Below are positions 38,594 through 48,265 of a DNA stretch of 64,000 bases, in pieces (position 1 is the stretch's first letter; each line of letters starts with the position of its first letter). The position numbers were made by a program, and so were the translations under genes. The DNA lies in NCBI RefSeq assembly GCF_910592395.1, contig NC_088325.1, positions 5,053,501 to 5,117,500 of the forward strand, given 5' to 3'. A model generated the notes under the pieces. The model ran no database searches. It worked only from the letters and a program-made list of their open reading frames with translations, and was not told where the DNA came from. Source of the stretch: Lineus longissimus (lineage: Eukaryota; Nemertea; Pilidiophora; Heteronemertea; Lineidae).

Positions 38594-38720
38594 ACTAGAT
38601 TCAAATGTCCATGGACACTATTTCCTAGAATAATACGTCCGTCGGGCACAATATACCAGATTCAAATGTCCATGGACACTATTTGCTAGAATATTACGTC
38701 CTGCGGACATGAGGTACTGG
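38594..38720. repeat. Two tandem ~61-bp units with GTCCATGGAC
   Basis: Units at 38594 and 38655 share AGATTCAAATGTCCATGGAC, ACTATTT(C/G)CTAGAAT and TACGTCC. They lie in the first intron of the integrase-like gene and resemble words near 34140-34260. Confidence 0.65.
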
Positions 38721-39129
38721 GAAGAAAGTTCCGAGGGACATCGTGAACTAGGAAATGAAGTTCGACGAAAAGTTTACAAAATTTGGGGAACGATTTTATA
38801 CCATATAGCATGTATAGAATAAAAGTATTTACCTTGAAGTTGTCATTAGCAGCTCTCCTTATGGACCTCTTTTGCTGGGGCTTAGCCCAGCGAGGATACT
38901 TTTTGGTCGACAAGTATAGAAAAACATGCTGCGTGTTCAAACCAACAAACTTCGGCTTCTCCACTTCAGCCATGTAGACTTATTGGCTGGTAGAGTTAAA
39001 ATGAAGTACTGAGTCCGCTGTTTATTGAAGCTACCCATCTATTTGAATAGCTTACATAATATGTGTTCCCCATCATCTTCAAAAAAATGGATCACTATCG
39101 GCGAACACAAAAACAATGCAGAAAGAAAA

Positions 39130-39215
39130 AGACAGAAAGATTATTCGAACCTGCGGTCTTCATTATGTCCATACTAAATGTAGCGCTCTTTATCCATTAC
39201 ACCACGAAGGCCGAT
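39130..39215 (-). repeat. tRNA-like SINE remnant
   Basis: On the minus strand: CGTGGTGTAATGGATAAAGA (A-box-like) and GCAGGTTCGAATAATC (B-box-like). The T stem does not pair and the acceptor arm is absent, so it is not a working tRNA. Confidence 0.5.
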
Positions 39216-40475
39216 GACGAACCGACCCACAAATTCTAGGCCCTTATATCTATACGCTGACAATGGAAACACGTATTATGTGAACATGGCCAATATTTCT
39301 CTGGGCCAAACATTACTGTCATAATTGTAGTAGAAAATTTGTCCCATAGTATAAATTGTCCTCTTCCTTATATGGTATGGGAAAATGTGTCCTGTTTGGA
39401 CAATTTCCCCACCTGAGGGACACTCATTACTGTTACACCGGGGCTAAAACTTCGAGCTACCTGTGTGTATATCTCAGCGGGTCAGTTTCGAGGCCAAGAT
39501 AAACACCTTGGGATTTACGCTTAATTAGTTCGCTCTTTGAGCACACGGCACCTCTCTTTTAATGGTTTCTTCGTATTGCGCTATGACGCAAATTTGCCAA
39601 CCTTCAAGGAAAATGTGTCTTTATACATTCCTGTAAACGCGTCTTTGCAAATACCCGAATGATTTGCGTGTACATAAGTCACAAACAATGTAATCGTATT
39701 TAAAATCCGGAGCGGTGGCCTCCGAATTCAAATACGATTTCATTATTTCCGCTCTACCAAGGTCTGGATAGTATTTTCAAATAAACATGTAGATAAAGAT
39801 CGTGTTTATTGATTTGAAGTTTGTTTTTGATTCAATTTCAATATCAGTATCAAAGGAGAGTCGAAAGCGGGATTCGGAAACTTTAATGATAATCTCTCTT
39901 GACTAATAACTGGATCAAAGGAATTAAATTTCATGACGCCAGATATTCTTTATTACAATACCTCAACAGAAGAGTACAAACATTCATGAATGCTTCCATT
40001 TGGAAGCAGCAGTTATTCTGGCGAACATGCCAAAGCCTGATCCAGTCATTAAACAACTAAAGGTTCCTTCTGAACGAATTTCTTTTTCAGGTTCCCCGAA
40101 AAATGAGAGGAACACTAAGAAACGGGAACCCTCCAATAACTTATATCACGCCGCCAGGATGTAGGCATAGGCCACTACAATCGTTTTGTTAGATCGGACT
40201 ATTTTGGTGACTGAGTGAGCTTATTAGTTTTCACACTTTGGCTAACTCGGTGATTGGCTCACACCTCATTCAACACAAGCCTTTGATCGTTGATGCCCTA
40301 TTTCTAGAAGGCCTCCTGATTTTCACAGGTCTGTTTTCTAAGAATCCAACCTTCCAAGAAAAAATCCGACAATGTCGGACTTTTTTCGGATAAATATGGA
40401 AAAGTTTGAAAGAAACCTGTTAAGAAATTGGAAAAAGCCTGCTATGGTAAGTGTCAAGTGACGTGTTGCCCATAC

Positions 40476-40717
40476 CCATTTGTGGTAGAAGTGCAAGTAG
40501 TGTTCGCCGGTGCGGGTCAGGTTGGTACATTTGCTGTCCTTCTGCCAACAATAACTGTCAGCACTTTGTTCACCGAACAGGAACGTCTTGCAGCTGGGCA
40601 CGTCTGAAGACACCATCGCGAACTCAGGATCCACTGTTGTATTTTTAATTTGCGGCCCAATGTCATGTCCGCTACAATCTCCGATGCGGTGGGTGTACCA
40701 TTTAAAATTTTCGAAAT
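40476..40717 (-). CDS. Possible Cys-containing exon, unidentified
   Basis: 242 bp open in one frame with acceptor TCATTTCAG|ATTTCG and donor AAATGG|GTATGG. The peptide contains six Cys or Trp landmarks, including IGDCSGHD and PSCKTFLFGEQSADSYC. It resembles an extracellular disulfide-rich segment but I do not recognise a family. Being inside the TIR element, it may be a captured host exon or chance. Confidence 0.25.
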
Positions 40718-41082
40718 CTGAAATGAACAGTCCGTGTTAAATGGTGAATAGACAAGGCAAGAGATGGTGACTAATTATTGGTGACTAATTATTTGCGCCT
40801 TGCCAAATTATATGACTCGAGCCCGCTGCCACTGCTAAAGACTTGCGGCCGATCGGGTCGGGTAATGTGGACAAGTGTACGACTTGTCGTAGGTAGTCGT
40901 AAGCGGTAGCTCACCCAGTCAGACTGGATTGGTCCATTCTTCCGAATTGTTGCCGGTCATGTGATGCAAAAACCCTTGCAACGTGATCCGATCGGCGGGT
41001 CATGAACTGTGGGAAGGGTGCGACGCGATTCACCTGCGATAGCCAATCGGGACCTTTCGTTAAATCACATCATTGCTGTTAT

Positions 41083-41385
41083 CATGGCAGACTTTTGGAC
41101 TGACAATCGAACGTGAAGACCGTCTCATTCAATCAGCTTTGGCGTGAAAATGCTTGCTTGTACGCTGTATTGCCAAGGGATCCGGATTACTCAAATAGGG
41201 TAAAAAAAATCAGTATCCTCATTGCAAGGGCTGCAAAATATTCCTTTCCTCTTATTCCCACTATTGTGCCTGTACCCAGCAAATTGGAGAAAGCTGGGGT
41301 TATCAGTGCCCAACTCGACACTGGATACGTGTTTCAGTTAAGGAGCCGGGGTTCGTTCAAAGAGCGAACTAATTCAGTGTAAATC
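41083..41385 (+). pseudogene. MADF-like domain remnant
   Basis: From MADFWTDN (41083) the frame breaks and resumes at 41113 with SFNQLWRENACLYAV and DYSNRVKKI, the pattern of a MADF (Myb/SANT-like) DNA-binding domain: an aromatic-rich first helix, LYxV and RVxK. A one- or two-base frame change separates the two parts. After about 41235 the frame runs into the terminal repeat and is probably meaningless. Confidence 0.45.
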
Positions 41386-41960
41386 CCAAGGTGATGGTTA
41401 TCTCGGCCTCGAAACTGGCCCGCTGAGACACACACAGGCAGGTCGAAGTCTTAGCCTCGGCTACAGTAAATTGTTACCAATTGAAATTAAAATTTGCCTT
41501 TGATTGGAGACCGTGCTAAACTGTACTCTTTTCAATACAGTTAACATTTCGACAAAACTCTATGTACTTAAGAATGATTTAGGATTAAACCAATCATTAC
41601 ATCTGAAAATAATTGAAAGTGCAATTTTTTTATGAAAAGTTCTAACAACACTGAAGAATGGCTTGCTGTTTCTGACTTGAATTTGAAGAAAAAATTGAAA
41701 CCTTTTCTTAATGTTTGAAATATCAGAAAAACACTTTTTTGTATGCAAGTATGCTCGCTTTGAAAAGTATTCAATTTAGAAAAAAAATTAATCGAAAGAT
41801 TTCACCCTTGGCCTGACTTAAATATTGAGTTCATGTCTGCGAAATTCGATAAATGTCGGTAGATCTCATTTTGCAGAAATAGTTCTTACTCTGCTATGTT
41901 GAATTTTAGTACAGCCAAAACCAGTTCCCTAGCCGGGGAGTCAACGCTGACTAGGCGTCT

Positions 41961-42054
41961 GATCATGAAGAGTGCTACAGGTTTGTCTTTTAGCCAGTCA
42001 CAGAGTGTATTTGTGCCAAGAGCACGAATAGGGGCGCTGTGTGTCTGTGCATTT
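41961..42054. repeat. 94-bp repeat A, left copy (partner 51381-51474)
   Basis: GATCATGAAGAGTGCTACAG to GTCTGTGCATTT, identical to 51381-51474 except for two bases. The right copy begins one base after the right LTR; the left copy ends 65 bp before the left LTR. Confidence 0.9.
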
Positions 42055-42119
42055 TGGTAAAATCCTGGTTTTTGAAGCTAAAATGATAGTTGTGCATTCT
42101 GAGTTCTGAGTCAAAAACT

Positions 42120-42336
42120 AGCCAAACAAAGGCCACTTCACCCAAGGACTTCACAAGACAAGCCCCAATCAGGCATCGTACCCAAGAGATTCCTAAAATG
42201 TGTCTATGATCTAAATAATCATGATTAACTAAGAATATACACTAAACCCTTAAATCATGTGAATACGAAATGTTTGTCATGAAATGAATCAACTAAATAT
42301 CGTTAACAATTTGATACAAATTGGCTAACTGTAACA
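42120..42336 (-). repeat. 3' LTR (217 bp)
   Basis: On the minus strand it starts TGTTACAGTTAGCC right after a polypurine tract. It appears identical to 51163-51379. It ends in TTTGTTTGGCT; a canonical CA end is not seen at the homology border. Confidence 0.8.
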
Positions 42337-42347
42337 CTTCCCTCCTT
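42337..42347 (-). promoter_or_regulatory. Polypurine tract
   Basis: Reads AAGGAGGGAAG on the minus strand, directly before the LTR start TGTTACAG. This is the expected plus-strand primer site and fixes the LTR border and element orientation. Confidence 0.75.
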
Positions 42348-44327
42348 AGGGGAAGATCGTCCCGAATCTTGAAATGCGAACTATACCTTATACCCCAGCA
42401 GTAAAACCACTTTCTCACTTATCAAACATCAAACTTCAATGAAAAGATTGTCATAAAATGTATATAATTCGAACTGGTAAATAAATACTCTTACTGGTAA
42501 ATAAATACTCTTTGGATATCCCTGAGATTGTTTTATGTCACCTAAACCATTTTTAAAAGGCACCGGAAGGCAGTTATACTAAATAGATATGTCGAGTACC
42601 ATGACTCAATATATGAGATCCACAACTGAACACCGGGTTTGCACATGCACTGATGTGTAAATACTTAATTGTTCCCTTCTTTATTATACTCAACGACCCA
42701 TAATATCCTTTTCTCAAGGAAACACACGAAATCTTTACTCAACTACACTTAGTTCCTAAAATGCAAGTTCGTTCCTAAACCGTAAGCATTAATGATGTGC
42801 TCAAATTTGTAACTTCCACTTAATATGTACATGTTATCCCTGTTCAACTTCTCAACATCAACCACTTATTATATTAACTTCAAACATTTATCTCGTAGTC
42901 CCATGTACTACTTGTATATTATAGTTTCCGCCATAATCATTACCGAAAAGTCATTTCCCGTAAATTCCACTACAGGAAAAACCACTCTTAATCTCTGAAA
43001 CCACTCTAAATGTCTGAACACACTCTAAATTTCTTTAAAAATTCCACTAAGTGCTTCCTTTTCCAACAACAAACCGTTATTATAATTGCAACCAAAATAC
43101 CCTTCCTAAGTTATATCACGACAAATATCATTAACAAATACCATCATCTTTCCTACATGTAAGTTATATCACGACATATATCATTAACAAATGCCATTAT
43201 CATCTTATAGTCACTTAATATCATTACCACCTTATAATCATATTAATTATCATTACTGCCTTATAATCATATCAATTATCATTACTGCCTTATAATCATA
43301 TAAATTTTCATTACCACCTCCCTCCTTGGGGAAGAACAAGTCGTCCACGACGTATAAGAACATCACGTTACCGTAAATTTGACAGTCCAAAGAGAAGCGA
43401 AATGTCCGTTCACAGAGGTTACTAGTAAGTTCCAAGCTACGAAAGGTCTTGAATCCCAATGACCTCCACTTCTGTCAGAATTTAGGCCGTATTTGAAACG
43501 GTGATCGTGTCTAGCGATAGAATAACAAGTTTCGTGCAAGAATTACAAAGTTCGTTGACTTAGGGACCATCTCGGGGTGATGGCGAAGTAGTCGAAACCC
43601 TAATTATGTATACGGCTGTGAGCTCGTTGCCGCTGAAAATCCCGAGTGCGTAGTTTTGTTTTAATATATATCCTCGCAGCATCTGATATCAATATGGGTA
43701 CATGCATTTCCGACGTAGTCATTCTTATCAGCACACATCATATTTGCTTGACGTATGGATCCTGTCATTCACTTGTTTAGCTCAGTGAATACGGCTGTCA
43801 GAAATGTTCGAAGGTACACCATCGTGTCTCCTCATCCGGGAGATCCAATAGGCTGCTCGTATAAACGGAAGATGTGACCAGGTAGATATGGTTGACTGGA
43901 TCGATCAGCTCGGCTTGGTCAACGGCACGGACGATTGTCCGAAGGAGACGAATCATATAACACGAATTAATTCTTATGCCACGATCAAAGGTTTACGCTC
44001 GACTGGAAAAAACGATTTACGACAGACCACGAAACTTGCTGTCGACCAGGTCTGGCCCTGTCCTGACGTACAATAAAATGGAGGTATCACTGGTGGAGTG
44101 GTTGAAATGTTCTAAGAGTCCGAGATATACGAAGTGTCCCGTTTTAAAATTTGGCTAGAAAGAGTCAATTGCAAATGTCAGAGGTAATTGTCACATATCA
44201 TACCGGTACATTCTTCAAATATTATTTTAACGTTAACTGATAGTGGCCACATATAGTATTGGAAGACGGCAAACAACGTGGTGAGGAATGGCACAATGCG
44301 CGGATGTGGGGGAGACAGGCCGAGTTT
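42348..44327 (-). other. Long 3' non-coding part of the retrotransposon
   Basis: About 2 kb between the RING-H2 ORF and the polypurine tract. It has AT-rich local repeats (CATTACTGCCTTATAATCAT at 43190-43320) and paired words TCCCTCCTTGGGGAAGA at 42350 and 43319. No supported gene is present. It may be degenerate coding or a later insertion. Confidence 0.45.
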
Positions 44328-44807
44328 CTAAAAAAAATAACTACTCGTCGGAAAGGCCGCTGGCGTCCTCCGCATACACGAGGGACACGTGGATAGGAAG
44401 AGAGCCACGGGTCCCTTCAAGCACTTAAGGTGCGTGACATGGCCACAGCAGCCAATACGCGCCCCTATGTTGCCATCCTTTATAGGTGAAATCAGGCCGA
44501 CACAGATGTCACAATAGAGACACCTGTGCCCTTCTACTTCACTGCCTTCCTCATCCCACATCACGAGATCTGCACATTGCTTTGTGGACAACACAGACGA
44601 GAGAGCGGCCACACGCGACACTGGCGTATGGTCCGCGCGTTCATATGCGGCCAACAGGTCCGCCGTTTTTAGACAATATTCTGACGTAATTAGAGCAAGG
44701 ACCTGCAGAGTACAGGAATGGTCCTGCCCATAGTGGAGGATCATGTGATAGACCGCCTTGGCGGCCAGCTCAGGCTGATTCTCCGTTTGATATCGTCCCC
44801 CACACAC
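44328..44807 (-). CDS. RING-H2 zinc-finger ORF downstream of env
   Basis: 159 codons. The C-terminal half has a full C3-H2-C3 ligand set: Cys99 and Cys102, Cys121, His123 and His126, Cys129, Cys141 and Cys144, the spacing of RING-H2 ubiquitin ligases. The N-terminal ~90 residues are helical-looking and not recognised. The frame overlaps the end of the envelope-like ORF by 67 bp. It may be an accessory ORF acquired from a host, or the N-terminal half may be the shifted end of env. No membrane segment is visible. Confidence 0.55.
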   Translation of the reverse strand: MCGGRYQTENQPELAAKAVYHMILHYGQDHSCTLQVLALITSEYCLKTADLLAAYERADHTPVSRVAALSSVLSTKQCADLVMWDEEGSEVEGHRCLYCDICVGLISPIKDGNIGARIGCCGHVTHLKCLKGPVALFLSTCPSCMRRTPAAFPTSSYFF

Positions 44808-45934
44808 GAGGAATACAGGTCATAATCAAACTCGGCATAGTACTGACCATCCCGAGTGATGCCAAAGTAATGTGGCAAATTAACTATCTTGGTTGAATTA
44901 AAGCGGGTAGTCGCATTCAAAGGGACTGCTAAGGCCATTACGCTGTACACATCGATCGAGGCTGCGACGGCGGTGATGGGTATTTTTATGGTAATGTATA
45001 AATTGTGCTCATCTTGACTAAACGGTACGTCCTTGGCCTGATAGTAGTAGGAGACCGAGGGATGAGCTATGGCATATGTCGCCAAACCGGAGTCGGATGC
45101 TACCTGGGATCGTATGTGTTCTAGTACGTCCTTCACTTTGTGACGGGATACAATCTGGACTGGAAGGTAACCTTCGAGTAGGGTCTGAATGCCCTGAATC
45201 CATGACTCTGTAGTCATGTGCAACAGCTGCAGGGTGAGCATGGTGTCTGCCATGTTGCGGTTAAGCAACAGAAGTACCCTGACAGAGACTGCTAAGTGGT
45301 CAAGTCGGAGATTGGTATTACCCGCCTCCTGGAACAGGTCACCAAGCTTCTTCTGGTTTTCGGCAATACCCTCGACGGCTGCACTAATTCGCTCGTCCGT
45401 CAAGTTCATGAAGGATCCCAAGGTTTTCTCCGTCTTCTTTACTTCATTGGCTGTGAGTTGGGCTTCCTGGTGATAAGCATCTAAATTGCTCTGCAGTTTG
45501 GCTACGTCATCTTCCGTCGCCACACCATAGAGGGTCTTCATGATCTGTCCAGCAAAATTAAAAATACCTCGGGCTGGCCGATTGGTAATACGACCCGGGA
45601 TGAGTGTCTTGACCAGAGCCATGTTCTGTCTGATTTCGGCAATGACTCTCGTCTGTGCCACCAGGAAGGCTCGAGCGGTGGTGGTCATCTCTGTGCAGAT
45701 GTCAACTGCTGCATCTTCCGGGAGTCTCTGGCACGGTACATCGAAGTCCTCTGGGTCTGCCGGCTCTTGGAGAAATGGAACGACGAAAGTGTGGCTCCAC
45801 GAGGATGACGCCAAGTTAGCGGTGGAAGTGCGGTGCATGGCCACCCCGTAATTCGCTCTTACGATTGTTGTTTTGGCAGCCTGGGTAGCCACCGAGGTTA
45901 TGGCTAGCCACCCAATTATGGCGGACACGCGCAT
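44741..45934 (-). CDS. env: Envelope-like protein, baculovirus F / errantivirus type
   Basis: 397 codons with an N-terminal hydrophobic signal (residues about 3-19). A basic stretch RITNRPAR precedes a fusion-peptide-like segment GIFNFAGQIMKTLYG (about 119-133), followed by long heptad-rich helices (about 140-250). This layout, with furin-like basic site, fusion peptide and helical region, is that of the baculovirus F-like envelope proteins found in errantiviruses. It follows integrase by 67 bp. No C-terminal membrane anchor is present before the stop, so the product as written would be soluble; a frame change near 44800 may have cut off the end. Assignment rests on motif pattern, not on a search. 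Confidence 0.65.
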   Translation of the reverse strand: MRVSAIIGWLAITSVATQAAKTTIVRANYGVAMHRTSTANLASSSWSHTFVVPFLQEPADPEDFDVPCQRLPEDAAVDICTEMTTTARAFLVAQTRVIAEIRQNMALVKTLIPGRITNRPARGIFNFAGQIMKTLYGVATEDDVAKLQSNLDAYHQEAQLTANEVKKTEKTLGSFMNLTDERISAAVEGIAENQKKLGDLFQEAGNTNLRLDHLAVSVRVLLLLNRNMADTMLTLQLLHMTTESWIQGIQTLLEGYLPVQIVSRHKVKDVLEHIRSQVASDSGLATYAIAHPSVSYYYQAKDVPFSQDEHNLYITIKIPITAVAASIDVYSVMALAVPLNATTRFNSTKIVNLPHYFGITRDGQYYAEFDYDLYSSCVGDDIKRRISLSWPPRRSIT

Positions 45935-46000
45935 CGTCTAGTCGTACTGGAAAACGCCTCCACCAGGTATGCTTGAGCCCTGAAATGATAGAAGCAAAAC

Positions 46001-47476
46001 CTATGCAACTCTCTGGGTCCGTTTCCCCGGACCACCTTCAAAGTCTGTGATGAGAGTTTTGTCGAATATATGATGTTCTGGTTCCCAAGTGCTGTCTGCA
46101 TCAGGATAACCTTCCCATGTAACCAAGTATTCGACTTTTCCCCTCCGAACGCGGGTCCTGAGTATCTTCTCAGCCGTGTATATATCGTGGTCACTGTCCG
46201 TTGATTCATATTTTTCTGCGACCCCCTCTGCTGCCGGGGAAATATCGTTGTCGTCCCCTATGTCCCCTGGGGGAGATTGGTCGGCAATTTCATGCAGATG
46301 ATCTGGGTTAATGAATTCTTCTGAGACTTGGTTGGCCTCGTCCTCATCCCCTTCAGCGAGGAGCGGTACTGGTATCTGATGTCTACTTTCATGGTGAAAC
46401 ATCTTGAGTCTGTTCGAATGAACGACTTGGGGCACCTTTCGGTTGTCCCAGGTCCGAATTTTGAAGTTAAGATTTGTAACCTTTTCTACAATGTAGTAGG
46501 GGCCGGTCCAAAATTGACCCAATGACTTGGACAGTCCGACCTTAACCCTGGGGACATATAACCACACCATATCCCCAACCTGAAATGCTGGTTCCTCTGT
46601 TTTTACATCGTACTTAACCTTCATCCGGTTGCGTGCTCTTTCCAGATTGGTCCTAGCTATGTCATGTGCAATCTCTAAATTTTTAATCACAGTAGCTAGA
46701 TGCTCCCTAATAGGTTTGGGTAGGGTAGCCGCAGGGGTGAGTGCAATGTCCTGTAGCTGTAAGGGCTGCCGGCCATACAACATATAATAAGGTGTAAAGG
46801 CGGTACTCTGTTGGGAACATGAAGTGTTGTAACCCCATGTCACCCCCGGCAGGTAGACATCCCAGTCTTTTTGGTCGTCTGCTATATACAGGGACAGAGC
46901 AGTAGCCAGTGTCCTGTTCAGACGTTCGACCAAACCTTGAGACATAGGGTGATAACTCGTGGAATGTACTTTCGAGATTCCACAAATTCGACAAAGCTCG
47001 GCGATGAGTTTGCTCAGGAAATCAGCTGCCATATCCGACTGCAACATCCGAAATGCCCCATATCTACAAATTATTTCTTTGAAGAGGATATCGGCAATTT
47101 CCTTGGAGGTCTGGGTATGCATAGCGGTGCAAATGGCAAATTTGGTGAAATGGTCCATTACCACTAAGATGTACTTATGACCTTGATGAGTCTTTATCAA
47201 TGGACCTTTGATGTCCATGATAAGGTGTTCCCATGGTTCGGATGAAAGGATTGGCTGCAAAGGTGCCCGCTTCAGACCGGGAGGGGTCTTGCGGCTCTGG
47301 CAGGAGACACAACTCCTGACCCAAGATTCTACATCTTTGCGCATAGAATCCCAATAGTAACGAGCGGCAAGTTTAAGATATGTTCTATCTGTGCCAAAAT
47401 GTCCTGCAGTTGGGCTTTCGTGGGACCAAATCAGAAGCTCTGTTCTCAATGTGTTTGGTACCACTATTTGTTCCAC
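46001..47476 (-). CDS. pol: Integrase with C-terminal chromodomain
   Basis: 491 codons. Zinc-binding HHCC region: His19/His26 and Cys56/Cys59. Catalytic triad Asp88 (HLIMDIKGP), Asp148 (MLQSDMAADF) and Glu184 (GLVERLNRTL), with exactly 35 residues between the last two. The GPY/F-type region is at about 325-360 (GQFWTGPYYIVEKV). The end (about 430-480) is a chromodomain: AEKILRTRVRRGKVEYLV, then WEGYPDADSTWEP. Such chromodomains steer integration to particular chromatin. The first Met is not the biological start; pol is continuous upstream through a TAG at 47516-47518. Confidence 0.9.
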   Translation of the reverse strand: MEQIVVPNTLRTELLIWSHESPTAGHFGTDRTYLKLAARYYWDSMRKDVESWVRSCVSCQSRKTPPGLKRAPLQPILSSEPWEHLIMDIKGPLIKTHQGHKYILVVMDHFTKFAICTAMHTQTSKEIADILFKEIICRYGAFRMLQSDMAADFLSKLIAELCRICGISKVHSTSYHPMSQGLVERLNRTLATALSLYIADDQKDWDVYLPGVTWGYNTSCSQQSTAFTPYYMLYGRQPLQLQDIALTPAATLPKPIREHLATVIKNLEIAHDIARTNLERARNRMKVKYDVKTEEPAFQVGDMVWLYVPRVKVGLSKSLGQFWTGPYYIVEKVTNLNFKIRTWDNRKVPQVVHSNRLKMFHHESRHQIPVPLLAEGDEDEANQVSEEFINPDHLHEIADQSPPGDIGDDNDISPAAEGVAEKYESTDSDHDIYTAEKILRTRVRRGKVEYLVTWEGYPDADSTWEPEHHIFDKTLITDFEGGPGKRTQRVA

Positions 47477-47515
47477 AAACCCACTTTTGTGTGGAGATTG
47501 ACCCTGGCCAATCCG

Positions 47516-48265
47516 CTACAAGACGCCGCTGTTATCAAGAAAGTAGCTGTGGGCAACCTTCTGAATTAGAGCGGCCTGACGTTTGTCGTCGGGAAGTGTC
47601 CCGTCCTCAAGATAATGTATGAGGGCCAACAATTCCGGAGCACGTTGCTTTGACTCCATATCTATTTTATCGGCATGCAGAGACATGACAGAAGTCGTAT
47701 CCGTGTTATGGGGGATGCGTGACAACCCATCCGCCACCGTGAGAAGGCGACCACTCTGATGCTTAATAGTGAAATCGTAGCCTTGTAGTGCCAGTGACCA
47801 TCTAAGCAAGCGTTGATTATTGTCCTTACATTTCATCAACCATACAAGACAACGATGGTCGGTAACTGCCACAAAGGATTTATAAGACAGATACACCTTA
47901 TAGCGCTTTACGGCCATGACCAAGGCAAGACATTCGAGTTCGGTAACACAATAATTGCGTTCGGGCGCGGTGAGCAATCGACCCCCGAAACAAATCGTTC
48001 GCATAACACCATCTACCTCTTGACACAGTTGGGAACCAATGGACACGTTACAGGCATCAGTGTAAAGATAATAGGTGAGGTCTTCCCGCGGATATGCGAG
48101 CATGACCGGTTCCGTAGTCAACATTATCTTAAGTGTGGCCATTGCATTGTCACATTCTGAACTCCAAAGAAAAGGAATACCCTTCGCCAACAACTTTGTG
48201 AGGGGAGCGATTCTCTTGGAGTAGTCCTTCAGGAAACGCCGATAATAACCTGTTATACCCAGAAA
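47516..48265 (-). pseudogene. pol: RT C-terminus and RNase H segment of pol
   Basis: In the same frame as the RT segment but after the TAA at 48266-48268. It holds the FLGITGYYRRFLKDYSKR connection motif right after that stop, then RNase H with YLYTDACNVSIGSQL, TELECLALVMAVKRYK and TDHRCLVWL. It ends at a TAG 14 codons before the first Met of integrase. These two nonsense codons are the only breaks seen in pol. Confidence 0.85.

Larger units (their letters stand above)
34622..38973 (-). pseudogene. Multi-exon retroviral-type integrase gene (KRBA2-like), broken
   Basis: Exons, in order on the minus strand: 38973-38833 (start MAEVEKPKF, ends NFK|GTAAAT); 38433-38262 (RKEILHATHASGLG, donor GTGAGT); 38155 to about 37983 (zinc-binding GGHFGRDKTL and CDRCQRVN); 37062 onward (IGIDLIGPM core); about 36840-36690 (ISDHGRE, TSAYHPHSNGL, donor GTGAGT); 36437 to about 36290 (ERFNQTLEG...TPLFLMYGR); about 36150 and 35003-34850 (KAQQKQKKHYDARR); last 34762-34622. 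Exon phases join in frame at several borders. Intron-rich integrase genes of this layout occur in animals as domesticated Ty3/gypsy or Ginger-like derivatives; the KRBA2 likeness is from memory. Stops in the core and at 36384, frame changes, and two elements inserted at 35007-36120 and 37218-37976 show it is inactive. Confidence 0.65.
39429..41467. mobile_element. ~2-kb TIR element, TA or TTA target site
   Basis: Inverted arms of about 110 bp: the left has GGCTAAAACTTCGAGCTACC, ATCTCAGCGGGTCAGTTTCG and CCTTGGGATTTACGC; the right is its diverged reverse complement at about 41350-41467. The flanks are ATTA on the left and TAAA on the right, compatible with a TA duplication. The interior has a MADF-like remnant at 41083-41235 and a Cys-containing exon-like stretch at 40476-40717. 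MADF proteins accompany Harbinger-type transposons, so a Harbinger relative is possible, but no transposase is seen. Confidence 0.65.

Noticed and set aside
39130-39215. Functional tRNA gene
   Set aside because: T stem and acceptor arm do not pair; better explained as a SINE remnant.
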